Shown here: piece by piece, positions 1-6,784 of the stretch
How the letters are laid out: every line of letters begins with the position of its first letter
Position numbering within the stretch: the stretch's first letter is position 1
IMG/VR virus record: IMGVR_UViG_3300010885_026047
Span: 49,640 to 113,639 of that record
Direction: 5' to 3' (one strand)
Length of the DNA stretch: 64,000 nt
Source: a virus
Program-made: the position numbers and the translations under genes
The notes under the pieces: generated by a model
Databases searched by the model: none
What the model was told of the DNA's origin: nothing
Seen by the model: only the letters and a program-made list of their open reading frames with translations

Positions 1-1346
1 GCACCATCAGTGTTAGCTGAGAGTACATCTATACCAGCATCACACATCCACTCTATCAGCATCAGTATCTCAAACTGGTTACCGATAGTACACTGAAAGT
101 GAACCCACGGGTCATACTGTACACTGTAAGTACTGTTGGTCATACCAAAACCACCACCGTTAACGGAGACTTTCAGTGTCTCGGCTATACCTTTGTACCG
201 GGCATCTGTCTTGCCTCTCTTCTTAGCATCTAACCGTTTCTCTATCAACCGTTTGTAGTTTACCAACCACTCTTTACCAAGATGTGCCGGATAGAGACCA
301 CGTTTTACGATACTTGACGGATACTGACTACCTGCATCAAACTCTATTAACTTGTAGCTATCTGTTGACTGTAGTAGTACTGCAGGGTTTTCTGTGTGTA
401 TACCACCTTTAGCTATCATATACTGCAGACCTTGGTACACAAACGGAAACTCCTGTTTTGCACCTCCCAGGTTCACTCTCTCCTGTTCTACCTGTTTACG
501 AATACTTTGCATCTCTGCAGACTTGAACCTAATATAACTGGGTATACAGTCCCCAAACGTAAACTCTTTCTTCTTCCGGCTCTTTTTAGCTGCATAGAGA
601 TCGTTCCAGTTCTTACCGGACTCTTTCATATACCCTAACAAGTTTACCTGTTCACCAAGCTTTACATCTGAGTAGCTGATAGCTTCTTTTGCCAGACCAA
701 ACTCTTCCATAGCGTCTAACCGTTCCTGTATCTTATCCTTACCTTTATACAGTTCGTTATCACAGTTACCCACTGTGTAGTTCCAAAGTGTCTCTGTTGC
801 TCTGATATCGTGCTCACAGTACTCTTGTACCATCTTACACTGTTCTTCAGTCAGATAAGGTTCTGTATGGTCAAACGGCATCTCATCTACTATCTGGTCA
901 GTCATAAACTCTATCCATTTCAAACTGGTCCGTTTGTTTTCGTTGAAAAAGTTGTGGATAGTTCCAAGGTCTATCTGAGCTATATCCATATACTTTTGGT
1001 TATATGGAGGCTTTATCTCATAGTCCTGGTTATTTATAATGTTTGACGCAAAACCAGCTATAAACCCAACTATCTCCATAGCAGAACAGTTACTCCATAC
1101 ATGAGCTGTATCTAACACGTACTGTATAACCTGGCCATCAAACGATATGTTGTTAAAACCACATATGTAGTCTTTTGGCATATCTACAAGCCACTTAACC
1201 AAACTGTCCAGTTCGTTCTTGTACTCGGATATCTCAAACCAGTACCACTCTTCTTTACCAACCTTCTTGAACCCGAAAAGGCTTACAGCTTGAAAGGTCT
1301 CGATGTCATATAAGAAGGTTCTATCTGCTATGTCTTTAGTCGTCAT
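1..1346 (-). CDS. Family B DNA polymerase, partial (C-terminus outside window)
   Basis: Replicative DNA polymerase with proofreading domain; 448 residues are inside the window and the reading frame leaves through the left edge. Exonuclease motifs are intact: ExoI D-I-E (D14, E16), ExoII N-x4-D (around N65-D70), ExoIII Y-x3-D (Y176, D180). Polymerase motif A is DAGSQYPS (D337), motif B is K-x3-N-G-x2-F-G (K392-G401), and motif C reads SANTDG at 443-448, so the first of the two usual catalytic Asp residues is Asn. ATG chosen at 1346 because it starts right before the conserved exonuclease core. It is the last gene seen of the minus-strand early block and has a strong hairpin in its leader. Identification is firm; the Asn in motif C may be a lineage variant. 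Confidence 0.93.
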   Translation of the reverse strand, partial: MTTKDIADRTFLYDIETFQAVSLFGFKKVGKEEWYWFEISEYKNELDSLVKWLVDMPKDYICGFNNISFDGQVIQYVLDTAHVWSNCSAMEIVGFIAGFASNIINNQDYEIKPPYNQKYMDIAQIDLGTIHNFFNENKRTSLKWIEFMTDQIVDEMPFDHTEPYLTEEQCKMVQEYCEHDIRATETLWNYTVGNCDNELYKGKDKIQERLDAMEEFGLAKEAISYSDVKLGEQVNLLGYMKESGKNWNDLYAAKKSRKKKEFTFGDCIPSYIRFKSAEMQSIRKQVEQERVNLGGAKQEFPFVYQGLQYMIAKGGIHTENPAVLLQSTDSYKLIEFDAGSQYPSSIVKRGLYPAHLGKEWLVNYKRLIEKRLDAKKRGKTDARYKGIAETLKVSVNGGGFGMTNSTYSVQYDPWVHFQCTIGNQFEILMLIEWMCDAGIDVLSANTDG

Positions 1347-1366
1347 ACCTCTTTAGCTTTTATATA

Positions 1367-1407
1367 GGTGCTGATAGGGTTTGTTTGTCCTACCAGCACC
1401 CTTTTTG
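1367..1407. terminator. Strong hairpin in polymerase leader
   Basis: GGTGCTG (1367-1373) pairs with CAGCACC (1394-1400), and TAGG/CCTA extends the stem inside it. The T-run (CTTTTTG) follows the stem on the plus strand, so as an intrinsic terminator it would act on rightward transcripts. For the leftward polymerase message it is a leader hairpin without a U-tail. Confidence 0.5.
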
Positions 1408-1629
1408 TTAGTCTTGTTTCTTTTCTAACTTTCCCCACTTCTCCAGGTTATAATCTTTGTACTCCATAACTACCATCTTCCATACATCAGAGAACGTACC
1501 TATAACTATCCTTACGTTGACTGTTAGCTGTTCCCGTTCTGTGTCGTTTGAGAGCACATCCATCTCTCTGTACTCTGACCCGTATCTTGCTACTATCAGG
1601 TCTCCGGTCTTTAACTCGTTTAACTGCAT
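1408..1629 (-). CDS. Small hypothetical protein (73 aa)
   Basis: Not recognised. The sequence begins with a short beta-like stretch (MQLNELKTGDLIVARYG) followed by alternating hydrophobic segments, which suggests a small SH3/KOW-like barrel, and ends in a lysine-rich tail. It lies directly upstream of the polymerase in the same minus-strand series, and an A-rich leader precedes the ATG. Codon use matches its neighbours. Real gene likely, function unknown. Confidence 0.6.
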   Translation of the reverse strand: MQLNELKTGDLIVARYGSEYREMDVLSNDTEREQLTVNVRIVIGTFSDVWKMVVMEYKDYNLEKWGKLEKKQD

Positions 1630-1644
1630 CTTTCTGTTTGGTTT

Positions 1645-1860
1645 TTACTGTTTGTCTTCAGTTGGTTTTATCGTTTGTTGTTGTGGAGCCGATGTTATCA
1701 CTACACAGTTGGCATGTGTCTTATCTCCTACTGGCATAGTTGCTACCTGTGTTGCTTCTACAGGTAACCTGAAGAGTTCTGTAAGTAGCTGTTTCTCCAG
1801 CTCTGTTTCTGGAGTACATATCAGCTGCAGCTTTCCGTTACATATAAACGTTGTTTTCAT
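1645..1860 (-). CDS. Small hypothetical protein (71 aa)
   Basis: Not recognised. No membrane segment; a Thr/Pro/Gln-rich C-terminal tail (around residues 57-71). It is followed after 15 bases by the 73-residue gene and so is probably co-transcribed with it. A plus-strand open frame covers the same region but has atypical Ser/Cys/Val-rich composition and is taken as a shadow. Confidence 0.55.
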   Translation of the reverse strand: MKTTFICNGKLQLICTPETELEKQLLTELFRLPVEATQVATMPVGDKTHANCVVITSAPQQQTIKPTEDKQ

Positions 1861-1929
1861 ATCTTCTTGTGTTTAAAGCTACACGGAGAGTACTTATCCC
1901 TCAAACATAGCTGGTTGTGAAAAGTACTT

Positions 1930-2283
1930 TTATACTTCTGACAGATGCTTCATTGCTGTGTTTATCAAACAACTTGCCCTGTACAATGTTTTCTTTTCCT
2001 TATAGTTGTTGTAACTTTCGGCATCTGTTACATACTTTTTTCCTCTTTCCGATACTTCAGCTACTTGCTTTCTAATATCTATACGAATACTATTTATCCG
2101 GGCCAGTATCTCTAACTTCCTGTTTTCACTATAGTTCCAGTTCAACCTGGTTCCTTGCAGATAGTTAGCTACTGTCTCTGTAGAAGGTTTGTGTTTTGGT
2201 GCAGGTACATGTGTTTGTACTGTCTTCATGTCAAGTGTACTACCTGCCAAGTAGAGAACACTTACTACTAGTTTTTTGCTCAT
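1930..2283 (-). CDS. Hypothetical protein (117 aa)
   Basis: Not recognised. The first 17 residues (MSKKLVVSVLYLAGSTL) are hydrophobic and could be a signal peptide or anchor. The middle (about 50-100) is charged and helical, with an R-K-rich amphipathic stretch. The start is preceded by the 14-base leader motif CTAAAACAACCAAA found before other genes of this block, which supports this ATG. It could be an exported or membrane-tethered small protein. Confidence 0.6.
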   Translation of the reverse strand: MSKKLVVSVLYLAGSTLDMKTVQTHVPAPKHKPSTETVANYLQGTRLNWNYSENRKLEILARINSIRIDIRKQVAEVSERGKKYVTDAESYNNYKEKKTLYRASCLINTAMKHLSEV

Positions 2284-2285
2284 CG

Positions 2286-2299
2286 TTTGGTTGTTTTAG
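2286..2299 (-). promoter_or_regulatory. Leader motif CTAAAACAACCAAA before a start codon
   Basis: Reads CTAAAACAACCAAA on the minus strand, two bases upstream of the ATG at 2283. The identical 14-mer precedes the starts at 3927 and 7985, and a 12-base version precedes 4246. There is no Shine-Dalgarno sequence, so it may be a translation-enhancing leader (inference). Confidence 0.5.
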
Positions 2300-2323
2300 T
2301 TGTTTTGTGAACTGTTTGTTTGT

Positions 2324-2965
2324 TTAACATCCTTCTCCAGGTTCTCTTCGGTCTGGTACTTTTCCATATACACTATCCAGAAACTCGTTCTCTTTTAACA
2401 TCGTTTCAAACTCTTCATAAGACCCTTTCTTTAGTCCTGTTGTGTGGTTATAAAGGGGCAAGTCTTCTGATGGTACAGGTTCTCCAGATAACCATCTTGC
2501 ATCTGTTTCTTGTTTTCCTTTTAGCCAGTTTACTAGTTCTTCATCAGTAGTTTCGGATAACAGTTTGTCTATATCCTTTTCTAACTGTATAAGATCAACG
2601 TGAGGTCTTTCTGTCTCTTCGTGTGTTTCGTGTACTGAGCACTCTATCTCTTTCTGTAGAGCTTTGTACTTCTGTTTTAGTTCTTCATAGCCAGTGTCCA
2701 ACATATCCCGTTGTTTTTTCATATACTTCAAAGTCTCTTGCGAAGTTTCGTACTTCTCTACCCACTCATCTCTTTGTTTAAGTAGCATGTTTCTGTGCTT
2801 TGAAAGTATATCTAACAACTGTTGAGCTTTTGTTGCTTCTGTTATAGCGTTTTTAGCTAACGGTTCCCATCTTTTTGCAGCATGTAAATATCCCCACAGA
2901 TATCCAAGACCTGTAGTTACAAGAGAGATAGCAATGTATATCAGTACTATAGTTTGTGTTGTCAT
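2324..2965 (-). CDS. Membrane-anchored coiled-coil protein (213 aa)
   Basis: One N-terminal transmembrane helix (about residues 6-26, IVLIYIAISLVTTGLGYLWG) is followed by a long charged coiled coil (about 40-125) and an acidic C-terminal region. The architecture is that of a type II membrane protein with a coiled-coil stalk, as in inner-membrane spanins or phage membrane scaffolds. No Rz family motif is recognisable, and it sits in the early block rather than a lysis cassette. Function unknown; the topology call is reasonable. Confidence 0.65.
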   Translation of the reverse strand: MTTQTIVLIYIAISLVTTGLGYLWGYLHAAKRWEPLAKNAITEATKAQQLLDILSKHRNMLLKQRDEWVEKYETSQETLKYMKKQRDMLDTGYEELKQKYKALQKEIECSVHETHEETERPHVDLIQLEKDIDKLLSETTDEELVNWLKGKQETDARWLSGEPVPSEDLPLYNHTTGLKKGSYEEFETMLKENEFLDSVYGKVPDRREPGEGC

Positions 2966-2999
2966 ATCTGTTTTGTTTTTAATTTGGCTATCGATAGAA

Positions 3000-3041
3000 A
3001 AAGAGAAACAAGCAACTGGTTACCCATAAGATACACCAGTT
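3000..3041 (-). terminator. Possible leftward terminator
   Basis: On the minus strand AACTGGT pairs with ACCAGTT (plus 3014-3020 and 3035-3041) across a 14-base loop and is followed by GCTTGTTTCTCTTTTTC. It lies in the gap between the genes starting at 3431 and 2965, consistent with separating two leftward units. Confidence 0.4.
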
Positions 3042-3089
3042 ACTGTTCTCCGTTCACATGCACAACCAAACGTACATATCTTTTTTTCC

Positions 3090-3431
3090 TTAACTTAACC
3101 ACTCTGCAGGTGCTGGTGTTGTTTTCCGGTTATAGCAGATAAGTCCTATCCAGTGTTCTCCAGTGTCTGTAACAAAGTGCTGTGGTTTCTCTACTTTCTC
3201 TGCATATCTCGGTTTTAAAACTCCTAGAGAACCAAGTAGTTCCTGAGACCTTATCCAGTCAGCGTACTGTGGATCTTCTCTACAGACATATCCCCAGGTC
3301 TTGTGTAGGTACTTTCCGAACGAGAGTAAACTTTCATACGACTCTCTGTGAGTAGACATACTGTACGGTATTTTCTTCCACTCCTTCTTCTGTGTATCTG
3401 GTTTCTGTTGGACCTTCTTACTTATCTGCAT
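3090..3431 (-). CDS. Hypothetical protein (113 aa)
   Basis: Not recognised. Lys/Gln-rich N-terminus (1-22), then an aromatic-rich body (for example W47, Y49 and a C-terminal HWIGLICYNRK stretch). No membrane segment. Its start overlaps the last base of the upstream membrane-protein gene, so the two are translationally coupled. A possible terminator follows its stop. Confidence 0.6.
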   Translation of the reverse strand: MQISKKVQQKPDTQKKEWKKIPYSMSTHRESYESLLSFGKYLHKTWGYVCREDPQYADWIRSQELLGSLGVLKPRYAEKVEKPQHFVTDTGEHWIGLICYNRKTTPAPAEWLS

Positions 3432-3760
3432 CAGTTTTGTTGATCTTCAGTGACTTCCAGTTGTTTGCTTTTCTCAACTCTTACAAATGGTTTTGTGTAC
3501 CCATGTTCTTGCAGCCATATCTCCGGTCTTCTAACACGTAACCTCTGTCTGTAGAAGTGTTGCCCTGGTCTCGTAAACCACGAGAGAGCTATACCTACAA
3601 GACCTCCTACGTTTAACAAACCTGTCCATATAGCTCCCATAACGTGACTTGGTATCAGTTCTGAACGGTTCCATAGCTCTATAGCGGAGATATCTATACA
3701 GACTAACATAACTGTTATAGCTGTTCTATACGGTAGTGTGTATATCCATCTTTGTTTCAT
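3431..3760 (-). CDS. Small membrane protein, two predicted helices (109 aa)
   Basis: Hydrophobic segments at about 13-28 and 42-62 flank a short loop, followed by a basic cytosolic-looking C-terminal half (RQRLRVRRPE). Overlaps the stop of the 56-residue gene upstream (ATGA) and the start of the next gene downstream, so it belongs to a tightly packed operon. Size and topology would fit a holin-like or superinfection-exclusion protein, but no family is recognised. Confidence 0.6.
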   Translation of the reverse strand: MKQRWIYTLPYRTAITVMLVCIDISAIELWNRSELIPSHVMGAIWTGLLNVGGLVGIALSWFTRPGQHFYRQRLRVRRPEIWLQEHGYTKPFVRVEKSKQLEVTEDQQN

Positions 3761-3927
3761 AACTGTTGTGGCTTTAAGTCGTTGTGAACAGATAGTTCTG
3801 AAACATATACATCTATCAGAGCACTTGGAGTATCATCTTCTATCCACATCCACTTGTTGGGATCGTGTACTGGTTGTGTCCACTCTGCTACTGGTATCTT
3901 TCCTGAAGTTTCTTGGTTGTTGTACAT
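3757..3927 (-). CDS. Small hypothetical protein (56 aa)
   Basis: A short reading frame starting MYNNQETSGKIPVAEWT and ending in LKPQQL. Trp- and Asp-rich, soluble. Supported by the upstream CTAAAACAACCAAA leader motif next to its ATG, the 4-base ATGA overlap with the following membrane-protein gene, and the lack of any other gene in this interval. Function unknown. Confidence 0.6.
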   Translation of the reverse strand: MYNNQETSGKIPVAEWTQPVHDPNKWMWIEDDTPSALIDVYVSELSVHNDLKPQQL

Positions 3928-3930
3928 AGT

Positions 3931-3944
3931 TTTGGTTGTTTTAG
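3931..3944 (-). promoter_or_regulatory. Leader motif CTAAAACAACCAAA before a start codon
   Basis: Second exact copy of the 14-mer, three bases upstream of the ATG at 3927. It overlaps the stop of the upstream 101-residue gene. Confidence 0.5.
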
Positions 3945-4246
3945 TGTGGTAACAATAGCTTACAGACCGGAGCTGAGATAAACCCTGAAGATACTCTACG
4001 TAGTTCTGGTCCTATATGTCCGGCTTTTAACATCTCTTCATAGATACCTTCGTTTTCACTGTAGTCTTTTACGATAACTTCATCGGCTTCTATCTGTTCT
4101 TCAGGTATGTTGATAGTAGCTACACACTCTGACTCTGGCCCAAACTGTTCATCTTCTGTAGAGATATACACTACAGCAAGTCGTTTGTTGTTATATCTGT
4201 GAACAGTCGGTGTCCACTTGTGAAAGTTCTCTTGTATATAGTTCAT
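3941..4246 (-). CDS. DUF4313-like small protein (101 aa)
   Basis: Acidic protein with the pattern ATINIPEEQI ... VIVKDYSENEG ... SGFISAPVCKL. From memory this pattern is shared by a family common on Bacteroidota conjugative elements and phages (DUF4313-like); no function is known. Start supported by the AAACAACCAAA leader at 4248-4260. Family assignment is from recognition only and should be treated as tentative; the gene itself is well supported by coding character and context. Confidence 0.6.
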   Translation of the reverse strand: MNYIQENFHKWTPTVHRYNNKRLAVVYISTEDEQFGPESECVATINIPEEQIEADEVIVKDYSENEGIYEEMLKAGHIGPELRRVSSGFISAPVCKLLLPH

Positions 4247-4247
4247 G

Positions 4248-4260
4248 TTTGGTTGTTTTG
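4248..4260 (-). promoter_or_regulatory. Leader motif AAACAACCAAA (12-base version)
   Basis: Minus strand CAAAACAACCAAA ends one base before the ATG at 4246; differs from the exact 14-mer copies only at the distal end. Confidence 0.45.
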
Positions 4261-4277
4261 TATCGTTTAGTTTGTTG

Positions 4278-4757
4278 TTATCTGTACATCTTCATGTTGT
4301 TGTACTGGCTGTTTACTTCTTGCATGATCTTCTCGTTTCCTGTACCTGTGTCCGGGTGATACATCTTGCAGAGTTGTCTATAACGTTTCTTCACTTCCTC
4401 TGCTGTTCTACAGCTAGAGAAGTAGTCAGTTTTACTTCTTACCCAGTCACTATAGTCTCTGCTGTTATAGCTCCTTGACTTTCTCTGACGAGGTTCAACC
4501 TTCAGCATAGTCAGACAGAACAGGTTTGTTACCCACTTCTGACCAAACTGTACACTCTTAACACTGAAAGAGCCAGACACTTTATCGTTTAACTCTACAG
4601 GTCCTAACAGCTTCTCTATGTTATCGTCAAAGATAACCATATACAGGTCACGTTTGTCATCGGTGTGTATAACGATGTTGACCTTTCGTTTGATCTTACC
4701 GGTACACTCTTCAGACTCACCTACCCAGGTTATCCTGCCTATATAGTCGTATGTCAT
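4278..4757 (-). CDS. OB-fold (DUF3127-like) plus J-domain fusion protein (159 aa)
   Basis: Two parts. Residues 5-88 have the strand pattern and the FDDNIEKLL ... LNDKVSGSFSV ... WVTNLFCLTMLKV series of the Bacteroidota DUF3127 single-stranded-DNA-binding-like OB fold. Residues 110-157 are a J domain: D-Y-F, helix II with KKRYRQL, the diagnostic HPD at 134-136, and a helix III N-x2-Y. J domains recruit Hsp70/DnaK and stimulate its ATPase. A fusion would bring host DnaK to phage DNA or replication complexes (inference). Overlaps the gene upstream by 4 bases. The J-domain call is strong; the OB-fold call is moderate. Confidence 0.75.
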   Translation of the reverse strand: MTYDYIGRITWVGESEECTGKIKRKVNIVIHTDDKRDLYMVIFDDNIEKLLGPVELNDKVSGSFSVKSVQFGQKWVTNLFCLTMLKVEPRQRKSRSYNSRDYSDWVRSKTDYFSSCRTAEEVKKRYRQLCKMYHPDTGTGNEKIMQEVNSQYNNMKMYR

Positions 4758-5008
4758 ATAGCTGTTATCTGAACGTCTTCATCTTCTGGTAAAACTCCTA
4801 TAACTTCTAACAGGTTGTGGTCTACTTCTGTATCTATCGGATAGTGGATAAACTCATCGAAGAACTCCTCTTGTGTATACCCTAACTGTTCCATAGTTAC
4901 CATATCTCCATCTTCTGTGTCAGTTCTTACTTTCAACTCTTTGTTGATCTCTGCAGAGACACGAAACTTGTAGTTACTTGCATCTCTATACTGTAGTTCA
5001 TACTTCAT
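4754..5008 (-). CDS. Small acidic protein (84 aa)
   Basis: Strongly acidic in its second half (EEFFDEFIHYP, DEDVQITAI), with an N-terminal beta-like segment. Possible DNA-mimic or inhibitor by charge, but this is only a compositional hint. Lies between the RepL-like gene (4 bases upstream) and the OB-J gene (ATGA overlap), so it should be co-transcribed from the controlled promoter at 5529-5560. Confidence 0.6.
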   Translation of the reverse strand: MKYELQYRDASNYKFRVSAEINKELKVRTDTEDGDMVTMEQLGYTQEEFFDEFIHYPIDTEVDHNLLEVIGVLPEDEDVQITAI

Positions 5009-5012
5009 ACTT

Positions 5013-5513
5013 TTAGTCGTTTTTAACCCATTTGCTTTCTCCTACTACCACTCTCTTTGGGTACTTTCTTATCCGGTTACCGTTAAAGAACAACTGCGGG
5101 TTTATCCAAAACACATCTTTGTACTCTGCTGTAGGTGTCATAAACTCATATCTGCAGAGTTCCTTCATAGCCTCTTTGTACGTGTTTATAGACTTTATAG
5201 TGTTCTTCTTCATGTACCACTCACGGTTCAGATATATCCAGTCTTTGTTGACTTCCACGTTATAGAGTAGATATAGATAGAGAGACTTAGCTGCTGCTGA
5301 TAAGTTATAGACCCTGTCTTTACACCCTGCTGACTGGTATATCCGTGTTGACTTAGCTTTTTCTACCAAACGTTCTACAGGTATATCTTCACCTGTTTTC
5401 TCATCTCTGACGAACATCTTACTCTCTACAACAGCAGTAGCTTCTATACACAGTTTACTGGCAAACGGGTTGTTTATCAGCTTGGTTTGGTCTATCTCTT
5501 GTCGTTTCTTCAT
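5013..5513 (-). CDS. RepL-like winged-helix DNA-binding protein (166 aa)
   Basis: The central part (about 69-150) matches the RepL/replication-initiator winged-helix layout: LSAAAKSLYLYLLYNVE, then a helix-turn-helix ending IKSINTYKEAMKELCRYEFM, then the WINPQLFFNGNRIR strand typical of the wing end (yNP-x-FFnGdRi in the family). The first 60 residues are a variable arm. RepL-type proteins initiate plasmid replication, and phage relatives may act as regulators. The promoter immediately upstream is overlapped by palindromic TGTCA-N6-TGACA sites, fitting autoregulation or an origin-binding role (inference). Confidence 0.7.
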   Translation of the reverse strand: MKKRQEIDQTKLINNPFASKLCIEATAVVESKMFVRDEKTGEDIPVERLVEKAKSTRIYQSAGCKDRVYNLSAAAKSLYLYLLYNVEVNKDWIYLNREWYMKKNTIKSINTYKEAMKELCRYEFMTPTAEYKDVFWINPQLFFNGNRIRKYPKRVVVGESKWVKND

Positions 5514-5514
5514 G

Positions 5515-5530
5515 TGTCAGTCTTTTGACA
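5515..5530. promoter_or_regulatory. Operator site 1, TGTCA-N6-TGACA
   Basis: Perfect dyad TGTCAGTCTTTTGACA starting two bases from the start codon of the RepL-like gene and touching the -7 element at 5529-5536. Position fits repression at the transcription start. Confidence 0.65.
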
Positions 5531-5560
5531 AAGTTACAAACTCTTTTTCAACTTGTCAAA
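5529..5560 (-). promoter_or_regulatory. Bacteroidota-type promoter for the RepL-like operon
   Basis: On the minus strand: TTTG (5560-5557), 20 bases, TAACTTTG (5536-5529), matching the -33 TTTG and -7 TAnnTTTG consensus. Predicted start of transcription is near 5523, giving a leader of about ten bases before the ATG at 5513. The -33 box lies inside operator site 2. Confidence 0.75.
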
Positions 5561-5569
5561 TTTTTGACT
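5554..5569. promoter_or_regulatory. Operator site 2, TGTCA-N6-TGACT
   Basis: TGTCAAATTTTTGACT, one mismatch from the dyad at its last base; covers the -33 box. Spacing from site 1 is 39 bases, close to four helical turns. Confidence 0.6.
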
Positions 5570-5591
5570 ACTTTTATCTTGTTTTTGAAAC

Positions 5592-5607
5592 TGTCAACCA
5601 GTTGACA
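5592..5607. promoter_or_regulatory. Operator site 3, TGTCA-N6-TGACA
   Basis: TGTCAACCAGTTGACA; the dyad extends to seven bases per arm (TGTCAAC/GTTGACA). It lies 38 bases from site 2, so sites 1-3 are evenly phased on one DNA face. Confidence 0.65.
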
Positions 5608-5771
5608 CCGATCCTGACAACTTTGTCCTCTGAAACCCTTGTCTGTACTGTCATACAACTACTTTTTACCATACAACACTTTTCCGCCCTTCTTGTTACT
5701 ACGATAAAGTACGACCTACGTAAACACTCTTCATAGCAGCCATAGGTATAGGTTTCAGCAGTTTTTAGCAC

Positions 5772-5787
5772 TGTCAACCTACTGACA
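5772..5787. promoter_or_regulatory. Operator site 4, TGTCA-N6-TGACA
   Basis: TGTCAACCTACTGACA, 180 bases beyond site 3 and distal to the promoter. Could allow looping, or mark the other end of an origin-like region. Confidence 0.55.
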
Positions 5788-5910
5788 ACTATCTACAGCC
5801 AGTTAACCCACCAGATATAACTACTACCTGCAGAGAGTTGTTTCTAGCAGGGTTTCGTGTTTCTTCTACAGGTTGTTGTGTTCTGGGTATAGCTATACTT
5901 CTTCAGGTAG

Positions 5911-6237
5911 TTACTTGCTAGTATAAACCCTCTGCTGATACCAGTTGTGGAACTCTACAGGGTCTTTCATCATGTCTGACAGTGTCTGTGCTTTTGGCTC
6001 AACTCTGTCATAGGCAGGTCTTGTCTTCGGAAACTCTACATATCGACCACTTTCTTTGCCTATAGTCAGTTCCTGTAGACCTAACAGAGTACCTACTTCT
6101 ACACAAACCAGAACGTTATCTGTATCGCTGATAACTGGTATATACTGATCTGCAGGGTAAAACCTGGGCCGGAACAAACCTATGACCCTGTCTTGCATTT
6201 GTCTGAGAGCTTCACTCAGTTGCTTTGTGTCTTGCAT
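5911..6237 (-). CDS. Hypothetical protein (108 aa)
   Basis: Not recognised. Soluble, mixed alpha/beta by pattern: an N-terminal helix (QLSEALRQMQDRVIGLF), central strands (NVLVCVEVGTLLGLQEL) and a C-terminal helix ending HNWYQQRVYTSK. An A-rich leader (AACACAAAAAC) precedes the ATG. It is the last gene before the control region at 5514-5910. Confidence 0.6.
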   Translation of the reverse strand: MQDTKQLSEALRQMQDRVIGLFRPRFYPADQYIPVISDTDNVLVCVEVGTLLGLQELTIGKESGRYVEFPKTRPAYDRVEPKAQTLSDMMKDPVEFHNWYQQRVYTSK

Positions 6238-6318
6238 GTTTTTGTGTTTTAACTGGTTAACTTATCTTGGATAACGCTTCACTTCTGTAGAAAGGGTGTA
6301 TAGAGCAGAACATCGAAC

Positions 6319-6558
6319 TTACTCTATATGGCTTAGGAGAAAGTTTGCCAACTGTTTTGCCTGTAGACTATCTATACCTACATGTAGCTCTCTTTCCAGG
6401 TCTTCATCCCATTTACAGATGTCCAGAAACGCACCATTACCATGTTCTGTAGAGTCTATACTGAGCCTTTCAGCAACTTTATCATCACCATACTCTGCCT
6501 GTTGACCTTCTTTGTACTCGGTCAGAAACATCTCTAACTTACTGTAGCTGAGTTTCAT
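6319..6558 (-). CDS. Hypothetical protein (79 aa)
   Basis: Soluble acidic protein, MKLSYSKLEMFLTEYKEG onward. I chose the ATG at 6558 rather than one 15 codons further upstream because the extra residues (MQVFFVSHKVKKSRY) are unlike the rest and the 6558 ATG follows an A-rich leader. No family recognised. Confidence 0.55.
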   Translation of the reverse strand: MKLSYSKLEMFLTEYKEGQQAEYGDDKVAERLSIDSTEHGNGAFLDICKWDEDLERELHVGIDSLQAKQLANFLLSHIE

Positions 6559-6649
6559 ATATCTAGACTTTTTAACTTTGTGTGAAACGAAAAACACCTG
6601 CACAGAACTATATCCATGCAGATGTTACTTAAACGAACAAGGTGTGTTA

Positions 6650-6784
6650 CTACTCCTCAACTGGAGAAGGAACGTACACGAGAAGTGCTGTAGGGTACTG
6701 ATCTTCGAACTGTGACCACGTTCCAACAAACTCTCTTATCTTGGCTGACTTAGACGACAGCAGCTTAAACATAAACAAAAACAT
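6650..6784 (-). CDS. Very small hypothetical protein (44 aa)
   Basis: Reading frame MFLFMFKLLSSKSAKIREFVG ... YVPSPVEE. A second ATG four codons in is an alternative start. It has a protein-like mix of hydrophobic and charged residues and sits in line with the minus-strand genes. Too short for certainty. Confidence 0.4.
   Translation of the reverse strand: MFLFMFKLLSSKSAKIREFVGTWSQFEDQYPTALLVYVPSPVEE

Larger units (their letters stand above)
5514..5910. other. Intergenic control region with no convincing gene
   Basis: 397 bases holding the promoter and four dyad sites listed separately, plus further TGTCA/TGACA half-sites (for example 5615-5619 and 5649-5653). One minus-strand open frame of 67 codons lies across sites 3 and 4; it is Cys/Arg/Val-rich unlike its neighbours and is not called. 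Candidate operator or replication-origin region. Confidence 0.6.

Noticed and set aside
1457-1876. Plus-strand open frame of 139 codons opposite two small minus-strand genes
   Set aside because: Ser/Cys/Val-rich shadow composition; the minus-strand frames continue the operon.
5574-5777. Minus-strand open frame of 67 codons in the control region
   Set aside because: Runs across operator sites 3 and 4, and its Cys/Arg/Val content does not match neighbouring genes.
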